A DNA stretch of 50,114 bases from Deltaproteobacteria bacterium (GTDB lineage Bacteria; Desulfobacterota; Binatia; UBA9968; JAJDTQ01): positions 1 through 50,114 of the forward strand of contig JAPPNF010000015.1 of assembly GCA_028818755.1 (NCBI GenBank), in the 5' to 3' direction. Each line of letters begins with the position of its first letter. Positions within the stretch are counted from its first letter, which is position 1. The position numbers and the translations under genes were made by a program. The notes below the pieces were generated by a model, which was not told the origin of the DNA, ran no database searches, and saw nothing but the letters and a program-made list of their open reading frames with translations. Below are positions 40,857 to 49,271 of this stretch, one piece after another.

Positions 40857-41261
40857 ATGGCAGAGGACACGTTAAAGGGCAGTTGCCTGTGCAGGGCCGT
40901 CCAATTCGAAATCAGCCCGCCGTTCATTCGCTTTGCCCACTGCTACTGCATGCGCTGCCGGAAGGCCACGGGCGGGGTGAAGTCCAGCAACATCTCGGTG
41001 CCGCCGGAGCAGTTCAAGTGGATCTCCGGCGAGGACGTGATTTCGCGGTGGGACATGCCGGAGGCGCGCGCCTTCGCCATCGCCATTTGCTCCAAGTGCA
41101 ACTGCCCGGTGGCGCGTCCCACCCGGGACGGCTCGCGCATGACCGTTCCGGCGGGGAGCCTCGACGACGAGCCCGGCGAGCAGCCGTCGGCGCACCGGTA
41201 CTGGGACAGCCGCGCCGGCTGGGCGTCCACCGACGAGTCGCACCTGCCCTACGAGGACTGA
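40857..41261 (+). CDS. GFA/CENP-V-type zinc protein
   Basis: This 134-residue zinc-binding protein is of the GFA family (named for a glutathione-dependent formaldehyde-activating enzyme). The Cys pattern is GSCLCRAV, then HCYCMRCRK, then CSKCNCPVA, as expected for two structural zinc sites. GGAGG precedes the ATG at 40857. Function within the amidohydrolase operon is unknown. Formaldehyde or a glutathione adduct as substrate is only a family-level hint. Confidence 0.85.
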   Translation: MAEDTLKGSCLCRAVQFEISPPFIRFAHCYCMRCRKATGGVKSSNISVPPEQFKWISGEDVISRWDMPEARAFAIAICSKCNCPVARPTRDGSRMTVPAGSLDDEPGEQPSAHRYWDSRAGWASTDESHLPYED

Positions 41262-41267
41262 ACCGAC

Positions 41268-42023
41268 ATGGCCGAACGGGAGCGTGAATTCGTGGTGGGC
41301 TCCGTCTGGCCCACCAACCGCACCGGAACCCTCGGCGACAACGAGCTCGACCGCAGATTGCCGCCGGCCATCCGGCTCGTGCACGTCACCATGGACTTTC
41401 AGGAGGGGACCGAAGAGGAGTTCGCTCGCTCCATTCCGGGCTACGAGGCCAAGGCCGCGGGCCTCATGGGGGAGAAGCCCGACCTGATCCGCGTGCTCGG
41501 CGCGCCGCCCTTCATGATCCTGGGATTCGACGGCGAGAGCCGGGTCATCCGGGGCTGGGAGGAGAAGTACGGCGTGCCCATGTTCACTTCCGGACAGAAC
41601 CACGTGCGCGCCATGAGGGCGTTGGGGGTCAAGCGGCTGCTCGGCGGCACCTACCTGCCCGACAACCTCAACAACATCTTCGCCCAATACCTGCGGGAGG
41701 CCGGCTTCGATGTCATCGCCATGGAGGGCATGGACGCACCGTTCCACGAGGTGCCCAACATCCCGGCCACCGACATCGCCGAGCACTTGAAGCAGTCATT
41801 CCGCCGCCACCCCGGCGCCGAGGCCCTGTACCTGCTGGGCTCCGCCTGGAAGGTCCTGGACGTCCTCGAAGACATCGAGGACAGCGTGGGCGTGCCGGTG
41901 ATCTACCCCCTCACCGCCCGAAGCTGGGAAACCCAGCTACGCCTGGGCTTCCGCCAGCCTATCACGGGATACGGCCGCCTCCTGTCGGAAATGCCGGATC
42001 TCGGTCCCGTGGTCAGCGCATAG
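41268..42023 (+). CDS. Asp/Glu racemase-fold protein (maleate isomerase/arylmalonate decarboxylase-like) without cysteine
   Basis: This 251-residue protein has the fold pattern of maleate cis-trans isomerase and arylmalonate decarboxylase: WPTNRTGTLGDNEL start, GVKRLLGGTYLPDNLNNIF in the second domain, VPVIYPLTARSWETQLRLG at the end. In those enzymes one or two Cys do the chemistry. Here the corresponding places read VLGAPPF and LLGSAWK, and the whole protein has no Cys. A different mechanism, for example decarboxylation with Ser or a binding role, is possible. It starts 6 bases after the GFA-type gene and ends 18 bases from a convergent gene. Confidence 0.72.
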   Translation: MAEREREFVVGSVWPTNRTGTLGDNELDRRLPPAIRLVHVTMDFQEGTEEEFARSIPGYEAKAAGLMGEKPDLIRVLGAPPFMILGFDGESRVIRGWEEKYGVPMFTSGQNHVRAMRALGVKRLLGGTYLPDNLNNIFAQYLREAGFDVIAMEGMDAPFHEVPNIPATDIAEHLKQSFRRHPGAEALYLLGSAWKVLDVLEDIEDSVGVPVIYPLTARSWETQLRLGFRQPITGYGRLLSEMPDLGPVVSA

Positions 42024-42041
42024 AGACGGCGAGGGTGCCCG

Positions 42042-43367
42042 TCACGACGCAAAGCGTGACATGGTCACGGGCGTGTACTCGTCCGGCGCCTGGGTAACCA
42101 CCAACTCCGGTTCGATGCCGTAGAGGCGGCGGGCATTGCCGCCGAGCATCTTCTCCTGGGCGCGCTTCGGGACGTTGTGCTTGTTCATGTTGTCGATGGC
42201 TTCCCACACGTCGGCGGCGTCGAGGTGGGGCATGTCGGAGGACCACAGGCCGATGTCCTCGTACAGGTCCCAGAGCCGGAAGGTGATCTCCTCGTCGCCC
42301 TCGAAGGCGATGTGGCAGCTCTTGTAGAAGACCTCCTTGGGGTCGCCGATGTTTTCGTTGGTGTGCCGGTAGAGTTCGAGATAGCCCTCGGCCTTCTCCA
42401 GCACCAGCGGCAGCCAGCTCGAGTTGGATTCCAGGATCGCCACCTTGAGGCGCGGGAACTTCTCCAGCCATCCGGTCATCAGCACCACGCCGGTCCAGGT
42501 CATGGCTTCGGCGATGAAGCCGTAGGCGGCGTCGCCGGCTTGCTTGGACCCCATGGCCTGCATGAGGTTGGCGACGAACTGTCCCGGTGAATAGACGAGC
42601 ACGGCGTCCTCGTCGGCGAAGAGTCGCTTTCGGTCGGCGCCCATGCGCTCCGCCAGACCCGGCGACAGGGGCTCGGCGCGGGACGGAAAGGTGTGCATGC
42701 CCAACACCATGCCCAGCTCTTCGAACTCCTTCCACAAGGGATCGAACTCCGGGAAGGTGGGATAGCGGTTCAGCGCGATGATAGGGCGCACCAACGCCGA
42801 CTTGAAGCCACGCTTGGCCACCCGCCGCAGCTCGTCGATGGCCCGGTCCACGTCCTGCAGGGGCAGCACCGCGGCCGGGTACATCCGCTTCCGGTCGGCG
42901 CCGCAGTAGTCGTAGACCCAGTCGTTGTAGGCCCGGGCACACAGGTGGGCGGCCTCGGCGTTCTCCACCAGCGGCAGGTAGACGAACGTCGACGGGAAGA
43001 TCATGACCTGGTCGATCCCGGAGGCGTCCATGTCCTTGAGCCGCGCGTGGGGGTCCCGGGCGCTGGCATTGCGTCCGATCTTCTCGTCCCATTCAGGGGT
43101 GCCGGGCTGGACGCTGCCGATCTCTTCCTTGGTCAGGCCCGGGTGCCACGTCTCAGCGGGGTACTTCCAGTCGTTGGGGCTACGGAAGCTGATGCGCGAG
43201 TTCCGTACCAGCACGAGTCGGTCGGCGTCCCGGTAGAAGTGCGACTTGGCGAACGCACGATGGCGCTCGGGAATGTACTCGTCCCAGACCTCCGGGGGTT
43301 CGTAGATGTGGCTGTCGCAGTCGAAGACAGGGAAGTCCTTGGTACGACCTTTGGCGCTGTATGCCAT
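42042..43367 (-). CDS. Metal-dependent amidohydrolase, decarboxylase-type family, larger form
   Basis: This 441-residue TIM-barrel protein is of the Amidohydrolase_2 group. Metal-site segments: PVFDCDSHIYEPPEVW at the start, LGMHTFPSR in the middle and WSSDMPHLDA near the end. It is only a distant relative of the tandem pair on the plus strand. AGGAGG lies before the ATG at 43367. It is the last gene of the minus-strand operon that begins with a polyamine-type importer. It may act on the same imported substrate or a product of it. Confidence 0.87.
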   Translation of the reverse strand: MAYSAKGRTKDFPVFDCDSHIYEPPEVWDEYIPERHRAFAKSHFYRDADRLVLVRNSRISFRSPNDWKYPAETWHPGLTKEEIGSVQPGTPEWDEKIGRNASARDPHARLKDMDASGIDQVMIFPSTFVYLPLVENAEAAHLCARAYNDWVYDYCGADRKRMYPAAVLPLQDVDRAIDELRRVAKRGFKSALVRPIIALNRYPTFPEFDPLWKEFEELGMVLGMHTFPSRAEPLSPGLAERMGADRKRLFADEDAVLVYSPGQFVANLMQAMGSKQAGDAAYGFIAEAMTWTGVVLMTGWLEKFPRLKVAILESNSSWLPLVLEKAEGYLELYRHTNENIGDPKEVFYKSCHIAFEGDEEITFRLWDLYEDIGLWSSDMPHLDAADVWEAIDNMNKHNVPKRAQEKMLGGNARRLYGIEPELVVTQAPDEYTPVTMSRFAS

Positions 43368-43431
43368 GATGACCTCCTGTGGGTGGGCTATTTCGCTGAA
43401 TGACAAATCCCCATGGGGTTGTCAATCGCTC

Positions 43432-44511
43432 TTAATCTCGCGGAATCAGGTGCATGTCCTCCGGGCGCCATCCCACCCGCAGTTGGCCGTGGTGCACCAC
43501 GGCCTCCGCCTGCGCGCCCGGAACCCGGATCCGGAGAGGCAGCGAACCGATGCGGCCGATGACCAGCACGCTGTCGCCGTAGTGGACCGAGCCCTCCACG
43601 GCCATGTCGAAGACGTTGAGCCCCTCGGTCCGCTCGCCTTCGTGGACGAGCCGGACGTCTTCCGGCCGCACGAGGGCGTGGACACGGGCGCTGCCGATAC
43701 CGCCGTCGGGGCATGCCGCGGTTACCTCGTCCAGGGCCTCCACCGCCAGCCTCCCCACGTTGGCGTCGACCACCGTGGCTTCGAAGAAGTTGCTGTCGCC
43801 GATGAAGTTGCCGACGAAGAAGGTGGCCGGCCGGTGGTACATTTCCAGCGGCGGAGCGATCTGCTCGATTTTGCCGTCGTTGAAGACGGCGACCCGGTCC
43901 GACATGGTCATGGCCTCGGTCTGGTCGTGGGTGACGTAGATTGTGGTGATGCCTACCTCGCCGTGGATTCGCTTGATCTCCACCTGCATCTGCTCGCGCA
44001 GATTCTTGTCCAGGGCGCCCAGGGGCTCGTCCAGCAGCAGCACGTCGGGCTCGAACACGAGCGCCCGGGCCAGGGCGACGCGTTGCTGCTGGCCGCCGGA
44101 CAGCTCGCGCGGGTACTTGACGGCGAACTCCGACAGACCCACCAGCTCCAGGGCCTTCTCCACCCGGGGCCGCACCTGCTCGCGCGGGAACTTGCGCATC
44201 CGGAGCGGGAAGGCGACGTTGGTCTCGGTGGTCATGTGCGGGAACAGCGCGTAGTTCTGGAACACCATGCCGATGTTGCGCCGGTAGGGGCGGACGTTGG
44301 CCAACGAACGGCCCTCCAGCTCCAGCGTGCCGTCGGTGAGGTCCTCGAACCCCGCGATCATGAGAAGCGTGGTGGTCTTGCCCGAGCCGCTGGGCCCCAG
44401 CAGCGTCAGGAACTCACCTTTGTGGACGTCGATGGAAATGCCGTCCACGGCATTGACGTGGCCGTCGTAGGACTTGACCACGTCTCGCAGGCATAGATAC
44501 GCGTCGCTCAT
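43432..44511 (-). CDS. ABC importer ATPase, spermidine/putrescine (PotA) type
   Basis: This 359-residue ATPase has Walker A GPSGSGKTT (about residue 40), Q-loop GMVFQNYALFPHM, signature LSGGQQQR, Walker B LLLDEP and H-loop YVTHDQ. The C-terminal third is a TOBE-like domain ending HALVRPEDVRLVH and so on. The start at 44511 (MSDAYLCL) is preferred over an ATG at 44568 that adds residues unlike the family. It completes the importer whose permeases and binding protein lie at 47.5-50.1 kb, separated from them by catabolic genes. Confidence 0.93.
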   Translation of the reverse strand: MSDAYLCLRDVVKSYDGHVNAVDGISIDVHKGEFLTLLGPSGSGKTTTLLMIAGFEDLTDGTLELEGRSLANVRPYRRNIGMVFQNYALFPHMTTETNVAFPLRMRKFPREQVRPRVEKALELVGLSEFAVKYPRELSGGQQQRVALARALVFEPDVLLLDEPLGALDKNLREQMQVEIKRIHGEVGITTIYVTHDQTEAMTMSDRVAVFNDGKIEQIAPPLEMYHRPATFFVGNFIGDSNFFEATVVDANVGRLAVEALDEVTAACPDGGIGSARVHALVRPEDVRLVHEGERTEGLNVFDMAVEGSVHYGDSVLVIGRIGSLPLRIRVPGAQAEAVVHHGQLRVGWRPEDMHLIPRD

Positions 44512-44560
44512 GGCTCGGTGTCCTGGGCGGTCAGTCTTTCTCCGTTCGTCGTAAGCGTCG

Positions 44561-44575
44561 CTCGGCATAGCCGAG
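44561..44575. other. Short hairpin between the crotonase and ATPase genes
   Basis: CTCGGC-ATA-GCCGAG forms a perfect 6-bp stem in the 85-base gap. It is too short and has no T-tract, so it is more likely a minor mRNA structure than a true terminator. Confidence 0.3.
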
Positions 44576-44596
44576 CTGGGCCGAAGGGCACCATGG

Positions 44597-45421
44597 TCAT
44601 TCCTCGAACTGGTCGCGGCGCCACTTGAACGCTCCCGCCAGCCCCAGTTCCGCCACCTTCGCCTGGAAGTCGCGGTGTACCTGCGACTCGGTGGCGTAGG
44701 TCGGCGCGATGAGGTCCACGGAACTGTTGAAGGCCGCGCGGATCCCCTGGGCTTCGAGGATACGGTTGATGGTGGTGCGCGCGCAGAACAGCGCTTCCGG
44801 GCCGATCAGCGCCAGCCGCCGGGCATATTTGAGCGTCGCTTCCTCAAGCTGGTCGGCGGGCACCACCCGGTTGACCATGCCGATCTCCCGGGCTTCCGCC
44901 GCATCGATCATGTCGCCCATGTAGATCAGCTCTCGGGCGCGCTTGAGGCCGATGACCCAGGGCATCATCATGGCTGTGGCGGGTCCGGCGAAGCGAATTT
45001 CGGGCTCCCCGAACAGGGCGTCCTCGGCGGCGATGGTCAGGTCGCAGAGCATGGTCATGACGCATCCCTCGCCTAGGGCGTGCCCCTGCACCGAGGCGAT
45101 GATGGGCGTGTGCAGTTCCCAGATGGCGGTGGCCAGCCTGAGCCCCCGGCTCAACCGGTGGTGCGTGCGGATGGCGTGGTGCCGGTCTTTCTCGCGCTCC
45201 GGGTCGTTGCGCTCGACGTCGTGGCCGGCGCAGAAGCTCTTGCCCTCGCCGCGCAGGATGATGACGGTGACGCCGGGATCCTGGTCGGCCGTTTCGAGGG
45301 CGTCCATGAGCGCCTGGGACAAGGCCCGGTTGAGGGCGTTACGCTTCTCCGGGCGGTTGAGCGAGATGATGCCGATGTCGCCCTCTTTTCGGTAGGTGAG
45401 CACCTTCTCGGTGTCCGTCAT
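44597..45421 (-). CDS. Crotonase-family protein (enoyl-CoA hydratase/isomerase-like)
   Basis: This 274-residue crotonase-fold protein acts on CoA thioesters. The oxyanion hole segments KSFCAGHD and QGHALGEGC are present. Of the two catalytic Glu of enoyl-CoA hydratase, the one in GEPEIRF is kept while the first, usually in GGGCELA, is Val in GEGCVMT. This fits an isomerase, lyase or other crotonase rather than a simple hydratase. The start overlaps the stop of the acyl-CoA synthetase gene as ATGA, so both are co-translated. It probably works on the CoA ester made by that synthetase. Confidence 0.87.
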   Translation of the reverse strand: MTDTEKVLTYRKEGDIGIISLNRPEKRNALNRALSQALMDALETADQDPGVTVIILRGEGKSFCAGHDVERNDPEREKDRHHAIRTHHRLSRGLRLATAIWELHTPIIASVQGHALGEGCVMTMLCDLTIAAEDALFGEPEIRFAGPATAMMMPWVIGLKRARELIYMGDMIDAAEAREIGMVNRVVPADQLEEATLKYARRLALIGPEALFCARTTINRILEAQGIRAAFNSSVDLIAPTYATESQVHRDFQAKVAELGLAGAFKWRRDQFEE

Positions 45422-47526
45422 GTGGTTTTCTCCCGCGGGATGATCAGCGCGTCCACCACGAGGCATCCCTGGCCTCGGGGGAGCGACATCACCGGGTTCA
45501 GGTCGATCTCGGCGATGGAGTCCCGCTCCGCCCACGCGAACTCCCCGAGGGCGGTCAGGCATTCGCGTAGCGCCTGGACGTCGCGGGGCGGCTGGCCGCG
45601 AACGCCTCCCAGAAGCCGCCGGCAGCGCGTCTCCGCGATCATGAAGTTGACGTCGCCGTCGCACAGCGGCAGCGGGCGAAACGCGACATCGTCGAAGATC
45701 TCCACCAGAACGCCGCCCAGCCCGAACGCCAGCACGGGGCCGAAATCAGGATCCCGGCTCACCCCCATGAAGAACTCCACCGCATCGCGGATCATGGGCT
45801 GGACGATGAGCGCGGCGTCGGAGGGCGGGGGAGACAGCCGTTCCAGGGCGGCCGTCATGTCGTCGAAGGCCCGCGCCGCCGCCGCCTCGTCCGCGAGGCC
45901 CGTGGTCACCAGGCCGAGGTCGGACTTGTGCGGGATCCCGTCGGACACCGCCTTGAGCACCACCGGGTAGCCGACGGTTCGGGCCGCCTCCAGGACCGCT
46001 TCGCGCGACGTCGCGACTTCTTCCCGAACCACCGGCAGGCCCGCCTCGCGCAGCAACCGCTTGGAATCCACCTCGTTCAGGTGGGAACACGGCCGGTTCC
46101 CGTTGGCGAGGAAGGATGCGACGCGGGCGGTGGACGGGGGCTCCGGCAGCATTTCGGGGCGCGGCGTGGACCAGCGCGCCAGGCGGTCGACGGCGCCCAG
46201 ACCCTGGCGCGCTCCGCCGATGGTGGGGACGCCCGCAGCGCGCAATGCGTCAGCGAACTCCTGGCGGAACAGGCCCGGACGGGTGTTCATGAAGAAACAC
46301 GGCTTGGCGGTCCGCCGGGCGGTCTCCGCCAGGTATTGCGTGTACTGGGTGGGGACCATGGGCGAGTCGTCGCGGCTGTCGCTCACCATGACGATGGAGT
46401 CCACGTCGGGCTCGTCCTCCAGCACCTTCAGCCCGTGGGGTATGTTCACGTCGAACTTGCCGTCGCCCCAGGCGTCGAGGGGGTTGCCGTCGCCCGTGAG
46501 GGGGCCGATGACACGCTCCGCCTCCCGGCGGCCGTCTTCGGACAGCGGCAGCAGGCGCAGACCCGCCGCTCCGGCAACGTCCAGGATCAGTTCGGCCTGG
46601 CCGCCGGACGCCGTGAGCACACCCATCTTCGGCCCGGTGGGCCAGCGCTCGCCCTGGCAGCAGGCCAGCACTTCGGTCAGCTCGTCCATGTCGCCGACCT
46701 CGATGGCCCGGTGCCGCTTGAGCACCTCCGAGAATACCCGGGCCTCGCCGGCGAGCCCTCCGGTGTGGCTGGTAATCGCCCGGCGCGTGCGGTCGTTGCG
46801 GCCGACCTTGAGCACCACCACCGGCTTGCCCCGGTCGGCCGCCTTGTCCAGCGCCGCGACGTAGCGTTCCGGATCGCGGATGGTCTCGGTGAAGGTGGCG
46901 ATGACCCGCGTGTCGGGATCGTCCGCCAGGTATTCGATGAACTCCGCGGTGGTGGTCACCACCTCGTTGCCAGTGGAGACCACGTGGCTGAAGCCGAAAC
47001 GGCGGCAGTCGGTCAGGAGCCCGATGGCGATGGAGCCGCTCTGGGTGACGATGGCGACGTTGCCCGGCAGCTTCTCGGGGTGCAACAGGTTGGAGGTGTA
47101 GAGGCTGGTGCGGTGGTGCGGGCTCAACACGCCCATGCAGTTGGGTCCGCACACCGCCATGCCGGCGCCGCGCGCAGCGGCCTCCAGTTCGTCCTGCCGC
47201 CCGCGGCCTTCCTCGCCCACCTCGGCAAAGCCGCCGTCAAGGATCACCGCGGCGCCGTAGCCCCGGTCGGCGGCGATCCGGAACGGTTCCACCACCAGCC
47301 TGTGGTTGACGCAGAAGACGATGGCGTCGATGCTTTCGGGGATTTCCTCGAGGCCCGGATAGCAGCGCTTGCCCAGCACCGTCTCGTACCTGGGGTTGAC
47401 GGGGTAGACGGCGCCGCCGTAGCCGAGCATGTCGAGCATCTCCAGGATGCGGCGGCCGGGGCCGCGGTTCTCGCTGGCGCCGTAGACCGCGATGGAGTCC
47501 GGTTTGAACAGCCGATCAAGTCGCAT
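45418..47526 (-). CDS. NDP-forming acyl-CoA synthetase (acetate-CoA ligase, ADP-forming type)
   Basis: This 702-residue single-chain enzyme converts an acid to its CoA ester with ATP to ADP. Domain order: CoA-binding Rossmann domain (SIAVYGASENRGPGRRIL, about residues 1-135), succinyl-CoA ligase-like flavodoxin domain with AIVTQSGSIAIG and the phospho-His loop ITSHTGGLAGE (about residue 255), then a C-terminal ATP-grasp domain from about residue 480 (VVLKAVSDGIPHKSDLGLV, FGLGGVLVEIFDDVAF). Start ATG 47526 overlaps the permease stop by 11 bases. Because it is encoded within an importer operon, it likely activates the transported acid. The substrate is not known. Confidence 0.9.
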   Translation of the reverse strand: MRLDRLFKPDSIAVYGASENRGPGRRILEMLDMLGYGGAVYPVNPRYETVLGKRCYPGLEEIPESIDAIVFCVNHRLVVEPFRIAADRGYGAAVILDGGFAEVGEEGRGRQDELEAAARGAGMAVCGPNCMGVLSPHHRTSLYTSNLLHPEKLPGNVAIVTQSGSIAIGLLTDCRRFGFSHVVSTGNEVVTTTAEFIEYLADDPDTRVIATFTETIRDPERYVAALDKAADRGKPVVVLKVGRNDRTRRAITSHTGGLAGEARVFSEVLKRHRAIEVGDMDELTEVLACCQGERWPTGPKMGVLTASGGQAELILDVAGAAGLRLLPLSEDGRREAERVIGPLTGDGNPLDAWGDGKFDVNIPHGLKVLEDEPDVDSIVMVSDSRDDSPMVPTQYTQYLAETARRTAKPCFFMNTRPGLFRQEFADALRAAGVPTIGGARQGLGAVDRLARWSTPRPEMLPEPPSTARVASFLANGNRPCSHLNEVDSKRLLREAGLPVVREEVATSREAVLEAARTVGYPVVLKAVSDGIPHKSDLGLVTTGLADEAAAARAFDDMTAALERLSPPPSDAALIVQPMIRDAVEFFMGVSRDPDFGPVLAFGLGGVLVEIFDDVAFRPLPLCDGDVNFMIAETRCRRLLGGVRGQPPRDVQALRECLTALGEFAWAERDSIAEIDLNPVMSLPRGQGCLVVDALIIPREKTT

Positions 47527-48289
47527 GCACCGGCCTCTTTCGCGTTGTCGCGGCAATCACCGTGCCGATCAGGACGAGCGTGAACAGCAGCGACGAGACC
47601 ACCGCCAGCACGGGATCGGCCTCTAGCCGCACGCTCTCGTACATCTTGCGAGGCAGGGTGGAGGCGTCGCGCCCGGCGATGAAGATGGCGATGACGGTCT
47701 CGTCGAACGAGTGGAGGAAGGCGAACAGCGCCGCCACCAGAAAGCCCGGCCGCAGCACCGGCAGGGTGACGTGGAGGAAGGTCCGGAGCGGTCCGGCTCC
47801 GGAGCTCATGGCGGCGCGCTCGAGATTGCGGTCGAAGCCCTTGAGCGTGGCGGAGACGATCAGGAAGGCCACCGGCACGGACACGCAGGTATGGGCGATG
47901 ATGACTCCGATGTGGTTGTTGGTCAGCCCTACCGGGCTGAAGACGGCGTAATAGCCAAGCGCCAACACGATGTGGGGGACCATGAGCGGCATCATGAGCA
48001 GGAAGTTCACCATGCCGCGGCCCAGGAACCTGAAGCGCACCAGCGCGAAGGACGCCGGCACCACCAGCGCCATGGTCACGAACATGGTGGCGGTGGCGAT
48101 GATGGCGCTGTTGATGGTCGGCGTGGTCCACAGCTCGTTGGTGAAGTATTCGCGGTAGTACCCCAGCCAGTAGCCCGTCGGCGGGAACGCGAAGGAGGGC
48201 GAATCGCTCAGCGACATGGGGATGACGATGAACATCGGCGCGGCGATGAAAGCGCCGATGGCGATGGCGATGGCTCTCAGCAGGTTCAT
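47516..48289 (-). CDS. ABC importer permease, PotC type
   Basis: This 257-residue inner-membrane protein has six predicted helices. The EAA loop reads LERAAMSSGAGPLRTFLHV, docking to the ATPase. A similar-sized PotB-type partner is encoded 7 bases upstream. The start at 48289 (MNLLRAIAIAIGAF) begins with a membrane segment, as usual for the type. Overlaps the acyl-CoA synthetase start, hence co-translated. Confidence 0.9.
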   Translation of the reverse strand: MNLLRAIAIAIGAFIAAPMFIVIPMSLSDSPSFAFPPTGYWLGYYREYFTNELWTTPTINSAIIATATMFVTMALVVPASFALVRFRFLGRGMVNFLLMMPLMVPHIVLALGYYAVFSPVGLTNNHIGVIIAHTCVSVPVAFLIVSATLKGFDRNLERAAMSSGAGPLRTFLHVTLPVLRPGFLVAALFAFLHSFDETVIAIFIAGRDASTLPRKMYESVRLEADPVLAVVSSLLFTLVLIGTVIAATTRKRPVHAT

Positions 48290-48296
48290 GGCGCAC

Positions 48297-49160
48297 TTAT
48301 CCCCAGAGCTTGTCCAACCCCACCAGCCGGTTGTAGACGGCCAGGAGGGCCATGGTGGTCGCCAGCAGCACCACCGCCATGGCCGAGGCGAAGCCCCATT
48401 CGAGAAGCTCCTCGATCTGCTCGCCGATGAGTCCGGCGATCATCTGGTCCCGAGGTCCGCCCAGCAGCACCGGCGTCACGTAGAATCCCAGGCATATGAT
48501 GAACACCAACGTGCAGCCGTTCACCACGCCCGGCATGCTCAACGGCAGAAAGACCGTGCGAAAGCCCTGGAAGGGAGTGGCGCCCAGGCTCGCCGCCGCC
48601 CGCAGGTGGTTGGGGTCGATCTTCTGCATGGCCGCGTAGATCGACAAGATCATGTAGGGGATCAGGATGTGCACCATGCCCAGGGTGGTGGCGAAGCTGT
48701 TGAACAGGATCTGCGGCACCGGGTCGAAGCCCACCCAAGCGAGCAGCTTGGTGACCGGTCCCTTGCTGCCCAGGATCACCAGCCACGAGTAGGTGCGGAC
48801 CAGAAAGCTCGTCCAGAAGCTCATGCCCACCACCAGGAGCAGAACGAACCCCAGCGTGCCGCCGTAGCGGACGATGACGTAGGCCAGGGGATAGCCCAGG
48901 AGCAGACAGATCACGGTCACCATGAAGGCGAACCAGAACGTGTTCCCCAGGACCCTGGAGTAGAGCGGCGAAGAAAAGAACTCCCGGTAATGGACGAACG
49001 ACAAGGTCGGATCGGTGAAGCTGATGACGACGACGTCCAGCAGCGGATAGACGAACAGGACGGCGATGAACAGCACCGCCGGCGCGGAAAGCGTCCAGGC
49101 CGAAAGGTTGGCACGGGAGCGCCACGGCCTGAACGCTCTTCTGCCGGCAAGTGTCGCCAT
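48297..49160 (-). CDS. ABC importer permease, PotB type
   Basis: This 287-residue inner-membrane protein has about six helices. The first begins at SAPAVLFIAVLFVYPLLDVV, typical of PotB. The docking loop is LRAAASLGATPFQGFRTV. It is the first permease after the binding protein and is followed by PotC-type permease 7 bases downstream. The last helix region LGGPRDQMIAGLIGEQIEE is a family hallmark. Confidence 0.9.
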   Translation of the reverse strand: MATLAGRRAFRPWRSRANLSAWTLSAPAVLFIAVLFVYPLLDVVVISFTDPTLSFVHYREFFSSPLYSRVLGNTFWFAFMVTVICLLLGYPLAYVIVRYGGTLGFVLLLVVGMSFWTSFLVRTYSWLVILGSKGPVTKLLAWVGFDPVPQILFNSFATTLGMVHILIPYMILSIYAAMQKIDPNHLRAAASLGATPFQGFRTVFLPLSMPGVVNGCTLVFIICLGFYVTPVLLGGPRDQMIAGLIGEQIEELLEWGFASAMAVVLLATTMALLAVYNRLVGLDKLWG

Positions 49161-49203
49161 GTCAATCGGACCGGACGCGGGAGCCTGCGCCGCGGGAACA
49201 CGG

Positions 49204-49244
49204 GGGTGCAGGGGCGGGGTTCCAACCCGCCCCTGCGTGCACCC
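49204..49244. terminator. Long GC hairpin between binding-protein and permease genes
   Basis: GGGTGCA-GGGGCGGG pairs with CCCGCCCC-TGCG-TGCACCC around a short loop near GTTCCAA, with one small bulge. On the minus strand it lies 27 bases after the binding-protein stop and 43 bases before the PotB-type start. Such a hairpin may cut or stabilise mRNA so that the binding protein is made in excess. The core also matches the dispersed element at 1658-1682. Confidence 0.6.
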
Positions 49245-49271
49245 TGGTGAAACGCGTATCGACCTCCGGCC

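Noticed and set aside
45928..47583. Plus-strand frame (551 residues) opposite the acyl-CoA synthetase
   Set aside because: The composition is Arg/His/Gly-rich with no motif, and the synthetase domains are unambiguous.
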